Source of the DNA: Marinobacter qingdaonensis
GTDB taxonomy: Bacteria > Pseudomonadota > Gammaproteobacteria > Pseudomonadales > Oleiphilaceae
NCBI RefSeq assembly: GCF_034555935.1
Contig: NZ_JAYDCJ010000001.1
Span: forward strand, 632,061 to 696,060
DNA: 64,000 bases
Reading direction: 5' to 3'
In this document: positions 17,417 through 30,149 of the stretch, one piece after another
Layout: every line of letters begins with the position of its first letter
Numbering within the stretch: position 1 is the first letter of the stretch
Notes under the pieces: model-generated
Databases searched by the model: none
Told to the model about the DNA's origin: nothing
The model's input: only the letters and a program-made list of their open reading frames with translations
Position numbers and translations under genes: made by a program

Positions 17417-18214
17417 TCAGCTCAGAAGGAAGCGAAATCCCAACACCAGCAGGATTACGGCGAAGATTCGTTTTAACAGGGCTCCGTCCAGGCGGTGCGC
17501 CAGAACGGCCCCGACCCGGGCGAATACCACGCTGGTCGGGATGATGCCAAGCAGAGCCGGCAGATAAATGAAGCCAAGACTGTACTCGGGCAAATTGGGG
17601 TTGTTCCAGCCGGTGCCGATATTGCCCAGGGCGCCAGCAACGGCAATCGGCAGACCGCAGGCGGCCGAGGTGCCCACGGCCTGCTGCATACGCACATTGC
17701 ACCAGCTCAGGTACGGCACAGTGAGGGTGCCGCCACCGATGCCAAAGATCGCCGAGGCCCAGCCAATGACGCCACCGGCGGGGGTCAGGCCGACCGGGCC
17801 CGGGACCGCCCGGCCGGGTTTCGGGTCGGCGCCGGCCAGCATCTTGATGGCCACGGCAATCACAAACACGCCGATCACCAGTTCCAGCGCCGGACCGCTC
17901 AACAGCGACGCCGACCAGGCCCCCACCACGGCACCAACCACAATGCCGACCGCCATGGGTCGGAAGATTTCCCAGCGCACGGCGTTGCGCTGATGGTGCG
18001 AGCGAATGGAGCTAAGGGATGTGAAGACGATGGTCGCCAGCGACGTGCCAACCGCCAGATGGGCCGCCACTTCGGCACTGACGCCCTGGGCACCGAAACT
18101 GAAGATCAGCACCGGGACAATGATCAAACCACCACCAATGCCGAAAAGCCCAGCCAGGGTGCCAGCCAGGGCGCCCAGCGCCAGGTAGGAAGCAACGACG
18201 AACAGCAGGCTCAT
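17417..18214 (-). CDS. TauE/SafE family sulfite/anion exporter-like membrane protein
   Basis: A membrane protein of 265 residues (269 if the GTG at 18226 is used). It has the family's internal duplication: [15 protein letters not shown] near the start of the first half and [15 protein letters not shown] at the start of the second, with about eight membrane segments. Relatives export sulfite, sulfoacetate or other organic anions; the substrate here cannot be told. The start is uncertain because neither candidate has a well-placed ribosome site. It lies 10 nt upstream of lgt and is probably co-transcribed with it. Confidence 0.88.
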   Translation of the reverse strand: MSLLFVVASYLALGALAGTLAGLFGIGGGLIIVPVLIFSFGAQGVSAEVAAHLAVGTSLATIVFTSLSSIRSHHQRNAVRWEIFRPMAVGIVVGAVVGAWSASLLSGPALELVIGVFVIAVAIKMLAGADPKPGRAVPGPVGLTPAGGVIGWASAIFGIGGGTLTVPYLSWCNVRMQQAVGTSAACGLPIAVAGALGNIGTGWNNPNLPEYSLGFIYLPALLGIIPTSVVFARVGAVLAHRLDGALLKRIFAVILLVLGFRFLLS

Positions 18215-18304
18215 TGCGGTGATCACAACCCCAGGAAATTAAGGCTGGTATGATACACACCGGAACCGGCAACTTCATTAACCGCAGGAGCCTTGCGCAA
18301 GAGC

Positions 18305-19078
18305 ATGTGCCTGATCGCCTTTACCCTGGGCCAGAGCCGCCATTTCCCCCTGGTGGTGGCAGCCAACCGTGACGAATTCTTCCGGCGCCCGACGGCCGCC
18401 ATGGACTGGTGGAGCACCCACCGCGGCACCCGGGTGCTCGCCGGTCGCGACCTGCAATCGGGCGGCACCTGGCTGGCCGTGCGCGCGGACGGCACCATCA
18501 GCGCCGTCACCAACGTCCGCGAGGGCTCCCCGGAGGCCGGGTTCCACAGCCGCGGAGAACTGCCGCTGCGGGCTCTCGAGGAGTCGCAGCCGGATCTGGC
18601 GACCGCCCTGTCGAGCGCGCCCGACCAGTACGCCGGCTTCAATCTCGTGCGCCTGGACACCGACAACGGCTGGTACTACAGCAACCGCGACGCGCACCCC
18701 GGCCGGCAGGTGCACCGGGGCGCCTATGGCCTCAGCAACCATCTGTTGCAAACGCCCTGGCCCAAGCTGCTGCGCCTGCGCCAGAATGTCGCCCACGCCG
18801 TGGCCGACGCCGATGACGATGCCGACGCCCTGCACCGGGACCTCATTGGCCTGCTGCAGGACACGACCCCGGCGCCGGATCACCTGCTGCCCGATACCGG
18901 CGTCGGCCTCGACACCGAGCGTTTCCTGTCGTCGCCGTTTATTGTCGGCGACGGTTACGGCACCCGCGCCACCACGGTGATTACCGTTGCGGCCACGGGC
19001 GAGATTCGGGTCAGTGAGCAAAGCTGGGGCGCCAACGCCGAAGCCCTCCAGTGCCGCCAGTTTCACTGGCAGCGATGA
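18305..19078 (+). CDS. NRDE/TANGO2 family protein
   Basis: A 257-residue protein with MCLIAFTLG at the N-terminus (Cys2, as in TANGO2-like proteins) and the family NRDE tetrapeptide at residues 21-24. RRPTAAMDWW and AGRDLQSGGTWLAV follow. The family's molecular role is unsettled; eukaryotic TANGO2 is linked to lipid and heme handling. The start was chosen to expose Cys2, and an upstream TTG is open. The gene is divergent from TauE/SafE. Confidence 0.9.
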   Translation: MCLIAFTLGQSRHFPLVVAANRDEFFRRPTAAMDWWSTHRGTRVLAGRDLQSGGTWLAVRADGTISAVTNVREGSPEAGFHSRGELPLRALEESQPDLATALSSAPDQYAGFNLVRLDTDNGWYYSNRDAHPGRQVHRGAYGLSNHLLQTPWPKLLRLRQNVAHAVADADDDADALHRDLIGLLQDTTPAPDHLLPDTGVGLDTERFLSSPFIVGDGYGTRATTVITVAATGEIRVSEQSWGANAEALQCRQFHWQR

Positions 19079-19092
19079 CCGCCAAGCTCTGG

Positions 19093-19098
19093 TATAAT
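19093..19098 (+). promoter_or_regulatory. Candidate extended -10 promoter for xseB-ispA-dxs
   Basis: TATAAT preceded by TGG (TGGTATAAT, an extended -10) lies 35 nt before the xseB ATG. There is no strong -35, as is common with extended -10 promoters. Confidence 0.5.
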
Positions 19099-19133
19099 CC
19101 GCGAAATTCAGACACCCGATCGGAGAGCCATCG

Positions 19134-19388
19134 ATGGCCAGTGAACAAAGCGCCACGTCCATAGCCGACTTCGAAAAATCCCTTGATGAGCTGGAACGGC
19201 TCGTCCGGGATCTGGAACAGGGCGAGCTGTCCCTGGAGCAGTCGCTGACGGCGTTTGAACGCGGGGTAAAACTGACCCGAGAGTGCCAGCAAGCCCTCAA
19301 GAGTGCGGAACAGCGGGTTGAACAGCTGGTGCAGAACAGCGACGGCACCCTGGAAACCCGTCCGTTCACCCCGGATGATGCCGACTGA
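19134..19388 (+). CDS. xseB: Exodeoxyribonuclease VII small subunit
   Basis: An 84-residue protein with the family pattern: [35 protein letters not shown] (key residues L, ELE and LEQ along residues 13-45), then a second helix of the helical hairpin. XseB joins the large subunit XseA to degrade single-stranded DNA. The ribosome site is GGAGAG. Its TGA overlaps the ispA ATG (TGATG). This xseB-ispA-dxs order is widespread in gammaproteobacteria. Confidence 0.95.
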   Translation: MASEQSATSIADFEKSLDELERLVRDLEQGELSLEQSLTAFERGVKLTRECQQALKSAEQRVEQLVQNSDGTLETRPFTPDDAD

Positions 19389-20284
19389 TGACTGACCCTA
19401 TGCAACTGGCCGCGGATTTCCTGGAAACCTGCCGTGTCCGCGTGGATGCCGAACTGGACCGAAGCATCGCGCAAAGCTCGGCCTCAGACCGGCTGCAGCA
19501 GGCCATGCGTTACAGCGTGCTGGGCGGTGGCAAACGCATTCGTCCGGCCTTGTGCCTGGCCGCTGCCCGAGCGGTCGGCCAGAGCAGCGAGCAGGCCCTG
19601 GTGCCGGCCTGCGCGGTGGAGCTGATCCACGCCTATTCCCTGATTCACGACGATCTACCCGCGATGGACGACGACGAGCTGCGCCGTGGCCGGCCGACCG
19701 CCCACATCGCGTTCGACGAGGCCACCGCCATTCTGGCCGGCGACGCCCTGCAGGCCCTGGCCTTTGATCGCCTGGCCGACGCCCCCGCCACCTCGGCGCC
19801 GGCGCGGCTGGCGATGGTTCGGGCGCTGGCGCGGGCGAGCGGACACGGCGGCATGGTCGGCGGCCAGGCCATCGACCTGGAGTCGGTGGGCAAGACCCTG
19901 ACCCTGGCCGAACTAGAAACCATGCACCGGCACAAGACCGGCGCCCTGATCGAGGCCAGCGTCACCCTGGGCGCCCTGACCGCACCGGCCGTGTCGGAGA
20001 CCGCGCTGGCGAGTCTGGCAACCTACGCCAAGGCCCTGGGTCTGGCGTTTCAGGTTCAGGACGACCTGCTGGACATCGAAGGCGACACCGAGGTCATCGG
20101 TAAACCCCAGGGTTCGGATGTGGCTCGGGCCAAACCCACCTTCCCCGCCCTGCTCGGCATCGCCGGAGCCCGGGAACACCTGGCCACCCTGCTGTCCGGC
20201 GCCCTGGACAGCCTGCGCGATTTTGGCCCCGAGGCGGATCCGCTGCGGGCCATGGCCGACTACGTGGTGGCACGCAGCCATTGA
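19388..20284 (+). CDS. ispA: Farnesyl diphosphate synthase (polyprenyl synthetase family)
   Basis: IspA condenses dimethylallyl diphosphate with isopentenyl diphosphate to geranyl and then farnesyl diphosphate. The 298-residue product carries GGGKRIRPALCL, the first aspartate-rich motif DDLPAMDDD (88-96) with the two-residue insertion typical of bacterial FPP synthases, and the second motif QVQDDLLDIEGD. It is translationally coupled to xseB and supplies precursors for undecaprenyl phosphate and quinones. Confidence 0.95.
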   Translation: MTDPMQLAADFLETCRVRVDAELDRSIAQSSASDRLQQAMRYSVLGGGKRIRPALCLAAARAVGQSSEQALVPACAVELIHAYSLIHDDLPAMDDDELRRGRPTAHIAFDEATAILAGDALQALAFDRLADAPATSAPARLAMVRALARASGHGGMVGGQAIDLESVGKTLTLAELETMHRHKTGALIEASVTLGALTAPAVSETALASLATYAKALGLAFQVQDDLLDIEGDTEVIGKPQGSDVARAKPTFPALLGIAGAREHLATLLSGALDSLRDFGPEADPLRAMADYVVARSH

Positions 20285-20369
20285 ACCCCGGCGCCGCCAG
20301 GGCGCACACTGACGTCACAATCTCGCAATATCTGGCCCGATAGGTGTGAAACAGCCTAGCCTGTTCCCT

Positions 20370-20375
20370 TATAAT
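20370..20375 (+). promoter_or_regulatory. Candidate -10 element upstream of dxs
   Basis: A perfect TATAAT sits 41 nt before the chosen dxs ATG in the 131-nt ispA-dxs gap. The hexamer 17 nt upstream (TGAAAC) is a poor -35. It may give dxs a promoter of its own in addition to read-through from xseB-ispA. Confidence 0.4.
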
Positions 20376-20415
20376 GCCAGGCAGTTGCCGAACATTCCGG
20401 AAAAGACCCGAGCAG

Positions 20416-22347
20416 ATGCAGGACACTTATATTTTCAAGGAAATCCCGTCGCAGCGGCCGAACACGCCGTTGCTGGACCGGATGGATTCACCGGCCCAGT
20501 TGCGCGAGTTGCCTGCGGACCAGCTGACCCAGCTGGCCAGGGAGCTCCGGGCGTTTCTGCTGTGGTCAGTGGGCCAGACCGGCGGCCACTTCGGCGCCGG
20601 CCTCGGTGTGCTCGAGCTGACCGTCGCCCTGCACTATGTCTTCAACACCCCCGAGGATCGGCTGGTCTGGGACGTCGGCCACCAGGCCTACCCGCACAAG
20701 ATCCTGACCGGTCGGCGCGAGCAGATGGGCAGCATCCGCCGCAAGGACGGTCTGGCCGGATTCCCAAAACGGGCCGAGAGTGAGTACGACACCTTTGGCG
20801 TCGGCCACTCCAGCACCTCCATCAGCGCCGCGCTCGGCATGGCCATTGCCGCCCGCATGCAGAACACCGGGCGCAAGAGCATTGCCGTGATCGGCGACGG
20901 CGCCATGACCGCGGGCATGGCCTTTGAGGCCCTGAACCACGCCGGCCACCTGCACGCGGACATGCTGGTGATCCTGAATGACAACGACATGTCCATTTCC
21001 CGCAACGTCGGTGGCCTGTCCAACTACTTCGCCAAACTGCTGTCCAGCCGCACCTACAACCAGGTTCGCGACAGCAGCAAGCGGGTGCTTCAGGGTACCC
21101 CGCACCTGATGGCGCTGGCCAAGAAGACCGAGGAGCACTTCAAGGGCATGATTGCCCCCGGCACCCTGTTCGAGGAGCTGGGCTTCAACTACATCGGCCC
21201 AATCGATGGCCACGATCTGCCACTGCTGGTGGAGACCCTGGAGAACATCCGCGAGCTGGAAGGCCCGCAGTTCCTGCACGTGGTGACCACCAAAGGCAAG
21301 GGCTTTGCGCCGGCCGAGGCGGATCCGATCGGCTATCACGCCATCAACAAGATCGAGCCGGTGCCGGCCAGCAAACCGGAACCGGTACCCGCCACCCCGG
21401 CCAAGCCCAAGTACGCCAATGTCTTCGGTCAGTGGCTGTGCGACGCCGCGGCTCAAGACGAGCGGGTGGTGGGCATTACCCCGGCCATGTGCGAAGGCTC
21501 TGACCTGTTGGCATTCTCGGAGCGGTTCCCGGACCGCTACTTTGACGTCGCGATTGCCGAGCAGCACTCGGTGACCCTGGCCGCCGGCCTGGCCTGCGAC
21601 GGTGCCAAGCCGGTGGTGGCGATCTACTCCACCTTCCTGCAGCGCGGCTACGACCAGCTGATTCATGACGTTGCCATCCAGAATCTGGATGTGTTGTTCG
21701 CCATCGACCGCGCCGGCCTGGTGGGCGAAGACGGCCCCACCCACGCCGGCGCCTTCGACATCAGCTACCTGCGCTGCATCCCCAACATGGTGGTGATGAC
21801 GCCGTCGGACGAGAACGAAACCCGACAGCTGCTGCACACCGGCCTGATGTTCCAGGGCCCGGCCGCCGTTCGTTACCCCCGTGGTACTGGCCCGGGCGCC
21901 GAGATCGAGCAGCAGCTGACCGCCCTGCTCCTGGGCAAGGGCCGCCAGGTCCGGGACGGCAGCGGTGTCGCCATCCTGAACTTCGGCACCCTGTTACCGG
22001 CCGCGCTGGAAGCGGCCGAGGCACTGGGCGCCACGGTTGCCGACATGCGCTTCGTCAAACCACTGGATGAGGAGCTGGTGCTGGCCCTGGCCGAGCAGCA
22101 CGAGCTGCTGGTGACCCTGGAGGAAAACACCGTGGCAGGCGGTGCCGGCAGCGCCGTGACCGAGTTCCTGAATCAGCGGGAAGTGGTGATGCCAACGCTG
22201 CAACTGGGTCTGCCGGACACCTTCATTGACCACGGCAAGCATGGCGAACTGCTGCACGACTGCGGCCTGGATGCCGAGGGCATTCGCACCGCCATTGCCG
22301 AGCGCATGGAGCGACTGCGGCACCAGTCTCTGAAAGCGGTCAAATAA
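20416..22347 (+). CDS. dxs: 1-deoxy-D-xylulose-5-phosphate synthase
   Basis: Dxs joins pyruvate and glyceraldehyde-3-phosphate using thiamine diphosphate, the first step of the MEP isoprenoid pathway. The product is 643 residues. Transketolase-type motifs are clear: [17 protein letters not shown], the thiamine-binding [15 protein letters not shown] ending with NDNDMSIS, and the pyrimidine-domain region [16 protein letters not shown] chose the ATG at 20416 ([11 protein letters not shown]) over an ATG 14 codons upstream because it fits the family N-terminus better. A strong terminator follows. Confidence 0.95.
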   Translation: MQDTYIFKEIPSQRPNTPLLDRMDSPAQLRELPADQLTQLARELRAFLLWSVGQTGGHFGAGLGVLELTVALHYVFNTPEDRLVWDVGHQAYPHKILTGRREQMGSIRRKDGLAGFPKRAESEYDTFGVGHSSTSISAALGMAIAARMQNTGRKSIAVIGDGAMTAGMAFEALNHAGHLHADMLVILNDNDMSISRNVGGLSNYFAKLLSSRTYNQVRDSSKRVLQGTPHLMALAKKTEEHFKGMIAPGTLFEELGFNYIGPIDGHDLPLLVETLENIRELEGPQFLHVVTTKGKGFAPAEADPIGYHAINKIEPVPASKPEPVPATPAKPKYANVFGQWLCDAAAQDERVVGITPAMCEGSDLLAFSERFPDRYFDVAIAEQHSVTLAAGLACDGAKPVVAIYSTFLQRGYDQLIHDVAIQNLDVLFAIDRAGLVGEDGPTHAGAFDISYLRCIPNMVVMTPSDENETRQLLHTGLMFQGPAAVRYPRGTGPGAEIEQQLTALLLGKGRQVRDGSGVAILNFGTLLPAALEAAEALGATVADMRFVKPLDEELVLALAEQHELLVTLEENTVAGGAGSAVTEFLNQREVVMPTLQLGLPDTFIDHGKHGELLHDCGLDAEGIRTAIAERMERLRHQSLKAVK

Positions 22348-22375
22348 CCCGCCGCCCAGGTTCACTCAAGGCAAC

Positions 22376-22403
22376 AAAAAGCCCGCCAATTGGCGGGCTT
22401 TTT
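22376..22403. terminator. Bidirectional terminator between dxs and ribA
   Basis: A perfect hairpin, AAAAAGCCCGCC, loop AATT, GGCGGGCTTTTT, lies between the convergent dxs and ribA stops. Confidence 0.95.
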
Positions 22404-22425
22404 GATTCTGGAACACGCCTCAACG

Positions 22426-23040
22426 TCAGACGTCGGGCTCGTCGTCCTGATGGGTTTCCAGCCAGTGACCAAGCTTGCTCTGCTTGGTGGCCAGGTACTG
22501 CTCGTTGTGGGGATTGCGGCCCACGTGGAGCGGCACCCGCTCGGTGATGTCGATGCCGTAGGACGACAGGGCCTTGACCTTGCGGGGGTTGTTGGTCATC
22601 AATCGCAGGCTCTTGATGCCCAGATGCTCCAGCATGTCCTTGCACATGCTGTAGTCACGAAGATCGGCGGCGAAGCCCAGCTGTTCGTTGGCCTCCACCG
22701 TGTCCGCGCCCTGATCCTGCAGGTGGTAGGCCCGGATCTTGTTCAGCAGGCCAATGCCGCGGCCTTCCTGACGCAGATACAGCAGGATGCCCCGTCCTTC
22801 CCGGGCGATGCTGCGCAGCGCCTCTTCCAGCTGATAGCCGCAGTCACAGCGCATGCTGTACAGGGCATCACCGGTGAGGCATTCGGAGTGGGTCCGGGCC
22901 AGCATGGGCTCAGAACTGTCCAGCTCACCCAGAGTGAGGGCCACGTGCTCCTTGCCAGTATCCGGCTCCTCAAAGCCGTGCATGTCGAAGACCCCAAACG
23001 GGGTGGGCAACCGGCAGGTCTGGATGTAACGAACAGCCAC
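22426..23040 (-). CDS. ribA: GTP cyclohydrolase II
   Basis: RibA opens GTP to the pyrimidine that starts riboflavin synthesis, releasing formate and pyrophosphate. The 204-residue stand-alone enzyme has the zinc ligands C54, C65 and C67 ([14 protein letters not shown]), the [10 protein letters not shown] motif and the conserved MTNNPRKV. The GTG at 23040 has an AGGAA site and gives a family-like N-terminus (RLPTPFGVF). A GC-rich hairpin (GGCCGCG/CGCGGCC) lies about 30 nt upstream of the start. No FMN riboswitch is visible in the short upstream region. Confidence 0.94.
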   Translation of the reverse strand: MAVRYIQTCRLPTPFGVFDMHGFEEPDTGKEHVALTLGELDSSEPMLARTHSECLTGDALYSMRCDCGYQLEEALRSIAREGRGILLYLRQEGRGIGLLNKIRAYHLQDQGADTVEANEQLGFAADLRDYSMCKDMLEHLGIKSLRLMTNNPRKVKALSSYGIDITERVPLHVGRNPHNEQYLATKQSKLGHWLETHQDDEPDV

Positions 23041-23174
23041 AGTCTTTCCTCGTGGTTCAATCAATCGGGCCGCGCATTCTAGCACGCGGCCGTCGGCTTG
23101 GCGTAGTCCCGACACTGTAGCTCCTCCAACCGTCCTGGGATATCAGAGCTTTACGAAATAGCCGGTGGGTCGGA

Positions 23175-23663
23175 TTAGGCGTTGGATCCGGGCGCAACCC
23201 AGTGACCGCTGCGACCGCCCTTTTTCTCCAGCAGCCGCACCGAGCCGATCTCCATGCCGCGGTCGACCGCCTTGCACATGTCGTACAGGGTCAGGGCGGC
23301 AACACTGGCGGCGGTCAGGGCTTCCATCTCGACCCCGGTCTGGCCCGACAGCTTGCAGCGGGTGAGGATATGGACCGACGCGCCGTCGGCTCCGGGGTTG
23401 AGTTCCACCTTGACCGACGTGAGGTTGAGGGCGTGGCACAGGGGAATGAGCTCGTGGGTTTTCTTGGCCGCCATGATCCCGGCGATGCGCGCCACGGCGA
23501 GGACGTCGCCCTTGGGATGCTCGCCCTCGATGATCATGTTCAGGGTTTCCGGCGCCATGCGGATCGAGGCCTCGGCCCGGGCTTCACGCTCGGTCACGGC
23601 CTTGTCGGTGACATCGACCATGCGGGCTTCGCCCTTGTCGTCCAGGTGTGTCAATTTACTCAC
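23175..23663 (-). CDS. moaC: Cyclic pyranopterin monophosphate synthase
   Basis: MoaC forms cyclic pyranopterin monophosphate, the second step of molybdenum cofactor synthesis. The 162-residue length is normal. The family signatures are present: [18 protein letters not shown] near the start, [12 protein letters not shown], and [24 protein letters not shown] start carries a GGAGA site. No other moa gene is in view, so the rest of the pathway must be elsewhere. Confidence 0.95.
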   Translation of the reverse strand: MSKLTHLDDKGEARMVDVTDKAVTEREARAEASIRMAPETLNMIIEGEHPKGDVLAVARIAGIMAAKKTHELIPLCHALNLTSVKVELNPGADGASVHILTRCKLSGQTGVEMEALTAASVAALTLYDMCKAVDRGMEIGSVRLLEKKGGRSGHWVAPGSNA

Positions 23664-23740
23664 GGTATCTCCAAGCTGTTGTAGGGCTGAAAAGCGGCCT
23701 GATCACCCAGAGCATACCAGAGATGCCCCGGCCCCTGGCC

Positions 23741-24709
23741 TCAGTGTTCCGGCCACCAGAACCGGATGCCGGCGGCGCCCTGCCCGCCATCACGCCGGGC
23801 CCGGCCGGCGTCGGTATCGGCGAGCCCGCCCAACCCGTAGACCGGTACGGCGGCGGCCGCCACCAGGCTCTGGAACGCCGTCCACCCCATGGCGTCGGCC
23901 CCCGGATGGGTGGCGGTGGCCTGAACCGGACCCAGGGTGACGTAGTCGGCACCCAGGCGCTGGGCATGGGCGATCTGCTCAGCGTTGTGGCAGGACACCC
24001 CCAGCCAGGCCTCAGAACCGATGGGCCGGGTCTGCAGCGTGGCGGCCTCGCGCCAGGGCAGGTGCACGCCGGCGGCCCCGGGGGTTTCGTGGAAGCGCTC
24101 CGGGGCCCCGTGCACCAGGACACCCGCCCCCGCCTGCCGGCACAGCGGCAGCGCCTGCTGCGCCAGATCCCGGTAAACCGCGGGCTCTAGCTCAGGGGCC
24201 CGCAGTAGCACCAGCGCCTGGGGCTTGGCCTTGAGCCCGGCAACCAATCGGGCCACGCCCTGCTCCACCGACGCCATGGGCCCGGTGATGGCCAGCACGG
24301 ACGGCAGCCTCAGGGCCCGAATGATCGGCCGGTTGGCGGCGGGAAAATCGTCATCGTTGAGGCTGGACGGTGCCAGCCATTCGATCGGCTGGCCTTCCCG
24401 ACCCTCGGGTGTGCCCTGGGCCTCGGCAGTGCGCCAGACATCCAGGAACACCTGCTTGTCACCGTAGTTATGGCGAATGCCAATCACCGGCTCCAGCGAC
24501 GTCTCCGGCACCGTCAGGCCGGTTTCCTCCGCCAGCTCCCGGACCAGCGCCTGCTGGACCGACTCCCCGGCCTCGACCTTGCCGCCGGGAAACTCCAGCA
24601 ACCCGCCCTGATGCACGTGGTCGGGGCGACGTGCAATCAGGACCTTACCGTCGCGAATGACCACGGCGACCGCCACATGGATTTCCCGGATCGGTGTGGC
24701 AGCGGTCAT
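23741..24709 (-). CDS. Nudix hydrolase (MutT-like) fused to a thiamine phosphate synthase-like domain
   Basis: A 322-residue two-domain protein. Residues 8-130 hold a complete Nudix box (G43-x5-E49-x7-R57-E-L-x-E-E-x-G-L65), as in MutT, which removes 8-oxo-dGTP. Residues 135-322 form a TIM-barrel domain like ThiE (GADYVTLGPVQATATHPG, GLGGL). The same fusion is known in pseudomonads, and its second activity is unsettled. The ATG lies 1 nt after the argJ stop. No TPP riboswitch is seen upstream. Confidence 0.9.
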   Translation of the reverse strand: MTAATPIREIHVAVAVVIRDGKVLIARRPDHVHQGGLLEFPGGKVEAGESVQQALVRELAEETGLTVPETSLEPVIGIRHNYGDKQVFLDVWRTAEAQGTPEGREGQPIEWLAPSSLNDDDFPAANRPIIRALRLPSVLAITGPMASVEQGVARLVAGLKAKPQALVLLRAPELEPAVYRDLAQQALPLCRQAGAGVLVHGAPERFHETPGAAGVHLPWREAATLQTRPIGSEAWLGVSCHNAEQIAHAQRLGADYVTLGPVQATATHPGADAMGWTAFQSLVAAAAVPVYGLGGLADTDAGRARRDGGQGAAGIRFWWPEH

Positions 24710-24710
24710 C

Positions 24711-25928
24711 TCAGGTCCGGTACTCGGCATTGATGGTGACGTAGTCGTGGGAAAAGTCGCAGGTCCAGACGGTTTCGGCGATTTCGCCCCGCTTCAGATC
24801 GATGGCAATGGTGATGTCCTCGCGATCCATGACCGCCTGGCCGCGCGCCTCGGAGTAGTCATCGGCCCGGCCGCCCTGGCGCACCAGGCACACATCACCC
24901 AGGAAGATTTCCAGCGCCGACAGGTCCAGGTCCGGCACCCCGGCCCGGCCCACGGCCGCCAGAATCCGGCCCCAGTTGGGGTCGGACGCGAACAGCGCAG
25001 TCTTGACCAGGGGCGAATGCGCCACTGTGTAGGCGACGTCCAGGGCCTCCTGCTGGGTCGCAGCGCCGCTGACCGCAATGGTGACGAACTTGGTGGCACC
25101 TTCACCGTCCCGGACGATGGCGTGCGCCAGGTCCAGGTAAATCTGGCGCAGGGCTTCCCGCAACTGCGGCAGCGCCGGGCTGTCCGCGGTGATTTCCGGA
25201 CCGCCGTACTGGCCGCTCGCCACCAGCATGCAACAGTCGTTGGTGGAGGTATCGCCATCGATGGTGATGCGGTTGAAGGACTGCTCGCCCAGCTCCGAGG
25301 CCAGGGTCTGCAGCAGCCCCGGCTCGATGCGCGCGTCGGTGGCAATGAAGCCCAGCATGGTAGCCATGTTGGGACGGATCATGCCCGCGCCCTTGCTGAT
25401 ACCGGAAATCGTCACCGTGTGTCCGTCCAGATCGACCTGGCAGGAGGCCCCCTTGGGCCGGGTGTCGGTGGTCATGATGCCCCGGGCCGCCTCGGGCCAA
25501 TGATGCTCAGCGGCGTCCGCCAGGGCCGCGGGCAAGGCATCGACAATCTTGGCCACCGGCAGCGGTTCGCCAATGACCCCGGTGGAAAACGGCAGCACCT
25601 GGTTGGCGCTGACGCCCGCATGCTCCGCCAGGGCCTGGCAGCAGGCCTGGGCGTCTTTCATGCCCCGTTCACCGGTGCCGGCGTTGGCGTTACCGGTGTT
25701 GATCATCAGGTAGCGCGGGGCCTGTTCGGCCAGGTGACGGCGACTGAGGACCACCGGGGCGGCGCAGAACTGGTTGCGGGTGAAAATACCGGCCACCCGG
25801 CTCTCCGGGGCCAGTTCGAACACCACCAGGTCCTTGCGACCGGGCTTTTTGATTCCGGCGCTGGCAATGCCCAGCTTGACGCCCGCGACCGGGAAAAATT
25901 CAGGCAAGGTTCCGGGACCTACCGCCAT
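24711..25928 (-). CDS. argJ: Bifunctional ornithine acetyltransferase / N-acetylglutamate synthase
   Basis: ArgJ recycles acetyl groups between acetylornithine and glutamate in arginine synthesis. The 405-residue precursor is cut by itself before the nucleophilic Thr190 in RPNMATMLGF, giving alpha and beta chains. Other conserved parts are NTGNANAGTGERG and the C-terminal HDYVTINAEYRT. The ribosome site AGGAGA is strong. It lies between secA, which has its own terminator, and the coupled Nudix-ThiE gene. Confidence 0.96.
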   Translation of the reverse strand: MAVGPGTLPEFFPVAGVKLGIASAGIKKPGRKDLVVFELAPESRVAGIFTRNQFCAAPVVLSRRHLAEQAPRYLMINTGNANAGTGERGMKDAQACCQALAEHAGVSANQVLPFSTGVIGEPLPVAKIVDALPAALADAAEHHWPEAARGIMTTDTRPKGASCQVDLDGHTVTISGISKGAGMIRPNMATMLGFIATDARIEPGLLQTLASELGEQSFNRITIDGDTSTNDCCMLVASGQYGGPEITADSPALPQLREALRQIYLDLAHAIVRDGEGATKFVTIAVSGAATQQEALDVAYTVAHSPLVKTALFASDPNWGRILAAVGRAGVPDLDLSALEIFLGDVCLVRQGGRADDYSEARGQAVMDREDITIAIDLKRGEIAETVWTCDFSHDYVTINAEYRT

Positions 25929-25977
25929 CCTGTGTCTCCTCTGAAAACGCCTGTAACAGGCGGTGCAAAACGTAAAA

Positions 25978-26007
25978 ACCCGCAGCCTGCAGCGGCAGGT
26001 TGCGGGT
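25978..26007 (-). terminator. Intrinsic terminator downstream of secA
   Basis: A 13-bp stem (ACCCGCA(A/G)CCTGC and its complement) with a 4-nt loop is followed on the minus strand by TTTTTA. It lies 27 nt past the secA stop and 50 nt before the argJ start. Confidence 0.85.
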
Positions 26008-26033
26008 CTCTCAATTCCTGGCAGTGCCGGTGA

Positions 26034-28787
<2,754 letters not shown>

Positions 28788-28958
28788 AGACCACTGCTTC
28801 TTTGATTAAACGGAGGAAGCCGGCATTCTAACCTTATTTCGCAACAGGACAAAAGGTAGGGCGCACAGCCGCGGTGTTTGGGCTAAGCCGTTGAAGTGCT
28901 GGGCGCCGGCCAGGGCGCCTTCGGGGCGACGGAACGGGGAAGGGATTGGGAAACCAAC

Positions 28959-28978
28959 GGGCCGGTGAGCACCGGCCC
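28959..28978 (-). terminator. Hairpin downstream of the M23 peptidase gene
   Basis: An 8-bp perfect stem (GGGCCGGT/ACCGGCCC) with loop GAGC starts 5 nt past the peptidase stop on the minus strand. The following T-tract is weak (TTGGTTT), so some read-through into secA is possible. Confidence 0.65.
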
Positions 28979-28982
28979 AGGC

Positions 28983-29939
28983 TCAGTTGCTGGAGCGGGC
29001 GATGTACTTGACCGGATCCTTGGAGCGGCCGTTGCTCAGGACCTCGAAGTGCACGTGCGGGCCGGTCGAGCGACCGGTGCTGCCCATCAGCGCCACCACC
29101 TGGCCTTTCTGCACGACATCGCCGACATTGACCTTGATGGTCTTGCAGTGCCCGTAGCGAGTCACCAGACCGTCGCCGTGGTCGATTTCCACCAGATTGC
29201 CGTAGCCGTAGCGCTCGCCGGCCCAGGTCACCACGCCCCCGGCCACGGAAATGATGTCGCTGCCTTCCTTGCCGGCCAGGTCAACGCCATCGTGCCAGGT
29301 GCGTTTGCCGGTGAAGGGGTCGGAGCGGTAGCCGTACTTGGAGGACAGCCAGCCCCAGGTGATCGGCCGGCCCTCCACGAACATCTCGTCTTCCAGTTTC
29401 TGACGGGACGCGAGCTTGTCCAGCAGGCGCAGCTGCTGTTCCCGGTCCGCCAGCTGGGATTCGAGCCGCTTGATCATGGCCGTCAGTGCCGGCGCGGTGA
29501 ACGACTCCCGTTCGCCCTCGCCTTCCGGCCCGCCAACGGCTGCCGGCTCGTTGAAATTGAACTCCTCACTGGCCACCAGGCCGGATTCGACAAACCGCTG
29601 CCCCAGGGCATCCAGCCGGAGCAGCCGGCCCTGCATCTGGCCCAGGCGCAGGGTCAGCGCATCGACCTGTTGCTGAACCTGTTGCTCGACCGAGGCCAGC
29701 TCGGATTTCTGCTCGGCCAGACGGGCCTGCCAATGGGCCACCAGTTCAGAGGGCGTCGGTTCCGCCGCCTCGGCCTTGCTGACAGCGACCTGATAGCCGG
29801 TCCAGCCCGCCGCCACCAGCAACGCCAGCGCAACCGCGACCAGGCCTGCCACCAGGGCTCCGTTCAACGCGACGACACGGGATTGCCCATGACGCTTGCC
29901 AACAAGGATAATGTTCATAGTGTTTTCTGATTTCGCCAT
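28983..29939 (-). CDS. M23 family metallopeptidase with coiled coil
   Basis: A 318-residue inner-membrane-anchored protein. A short cytosolic N-terminus is followed by one membrane segment (about 24-45), periplasmic coiled-coil stretches (64-118 and 150-185) and a LytM domain (200-310). The zinc site is complete (H216, D220, H297, with H264 and H295 assisting), so it may be an active DD-endopeptidase, unlike EnvC-type activators. It lies between dciA and secA, as in pseudomonads. The start at 29939 is preferred; an ATG seven codons later is possible. Confidence 0.9.
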   Translation of the reverse strand: MAKSENTMNIILVGKRHGQSRVVALNGALVAGLVAVALALLVAAGWTGYQVAVSKAEAAEPTPSELVAHWQARLAEQKSELASVEQQVQQQVDALTLRLGQMQGRLLRLDALGQRFVESGLVASEEFNFNEPAAVGGPEGEGERESFTAPALTAMIKRLESQLADREQQLRLLDKLASRQKLEDEMFVEGRPITWGWLSSKYGYRSDPFTGKRTWHDGVDLAGKEGSDIISVAGGVVTWAGERYGYGNLVEIDHGDGLVTRYGHCKTIKVNVGDVVQKGQVVALMGSTGRSTGPHVHFEVLSNGRSKDPVKYIARSSN

Positions 29940-30149
29940 GGAGCCGCAACCTTAATCCTGTAGTGTTGCGCCCCGGAAATTTTCCGAGTGGGCCTGCCGT
30001 CCATGACAACAACTACGTACAAGAAGTCGTAGGGCCCGGGTAGACATACTGAGATTTCTCAATGTAAAACGAGTCAGGAACAGGCACTACGCATAAACCG
30101 TGCCGAAGTGTAACCAATCGTAAACGAATCCGTCGAGCGAAAACCCGCC

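Noticed and set aside
23041..23174. FMN riboswitch before ribA
   Set aside because: The gap of about 130 nt holds one simple GC-rich hairpin and none of the conserved RFN element blocks.
28788..29939. SecM arrest peptide upstream of secA
   Set aside because: The upstream gene is an M23 metallopeptidase with a full zinc site and its own hairpin; no arrest motif is seen.
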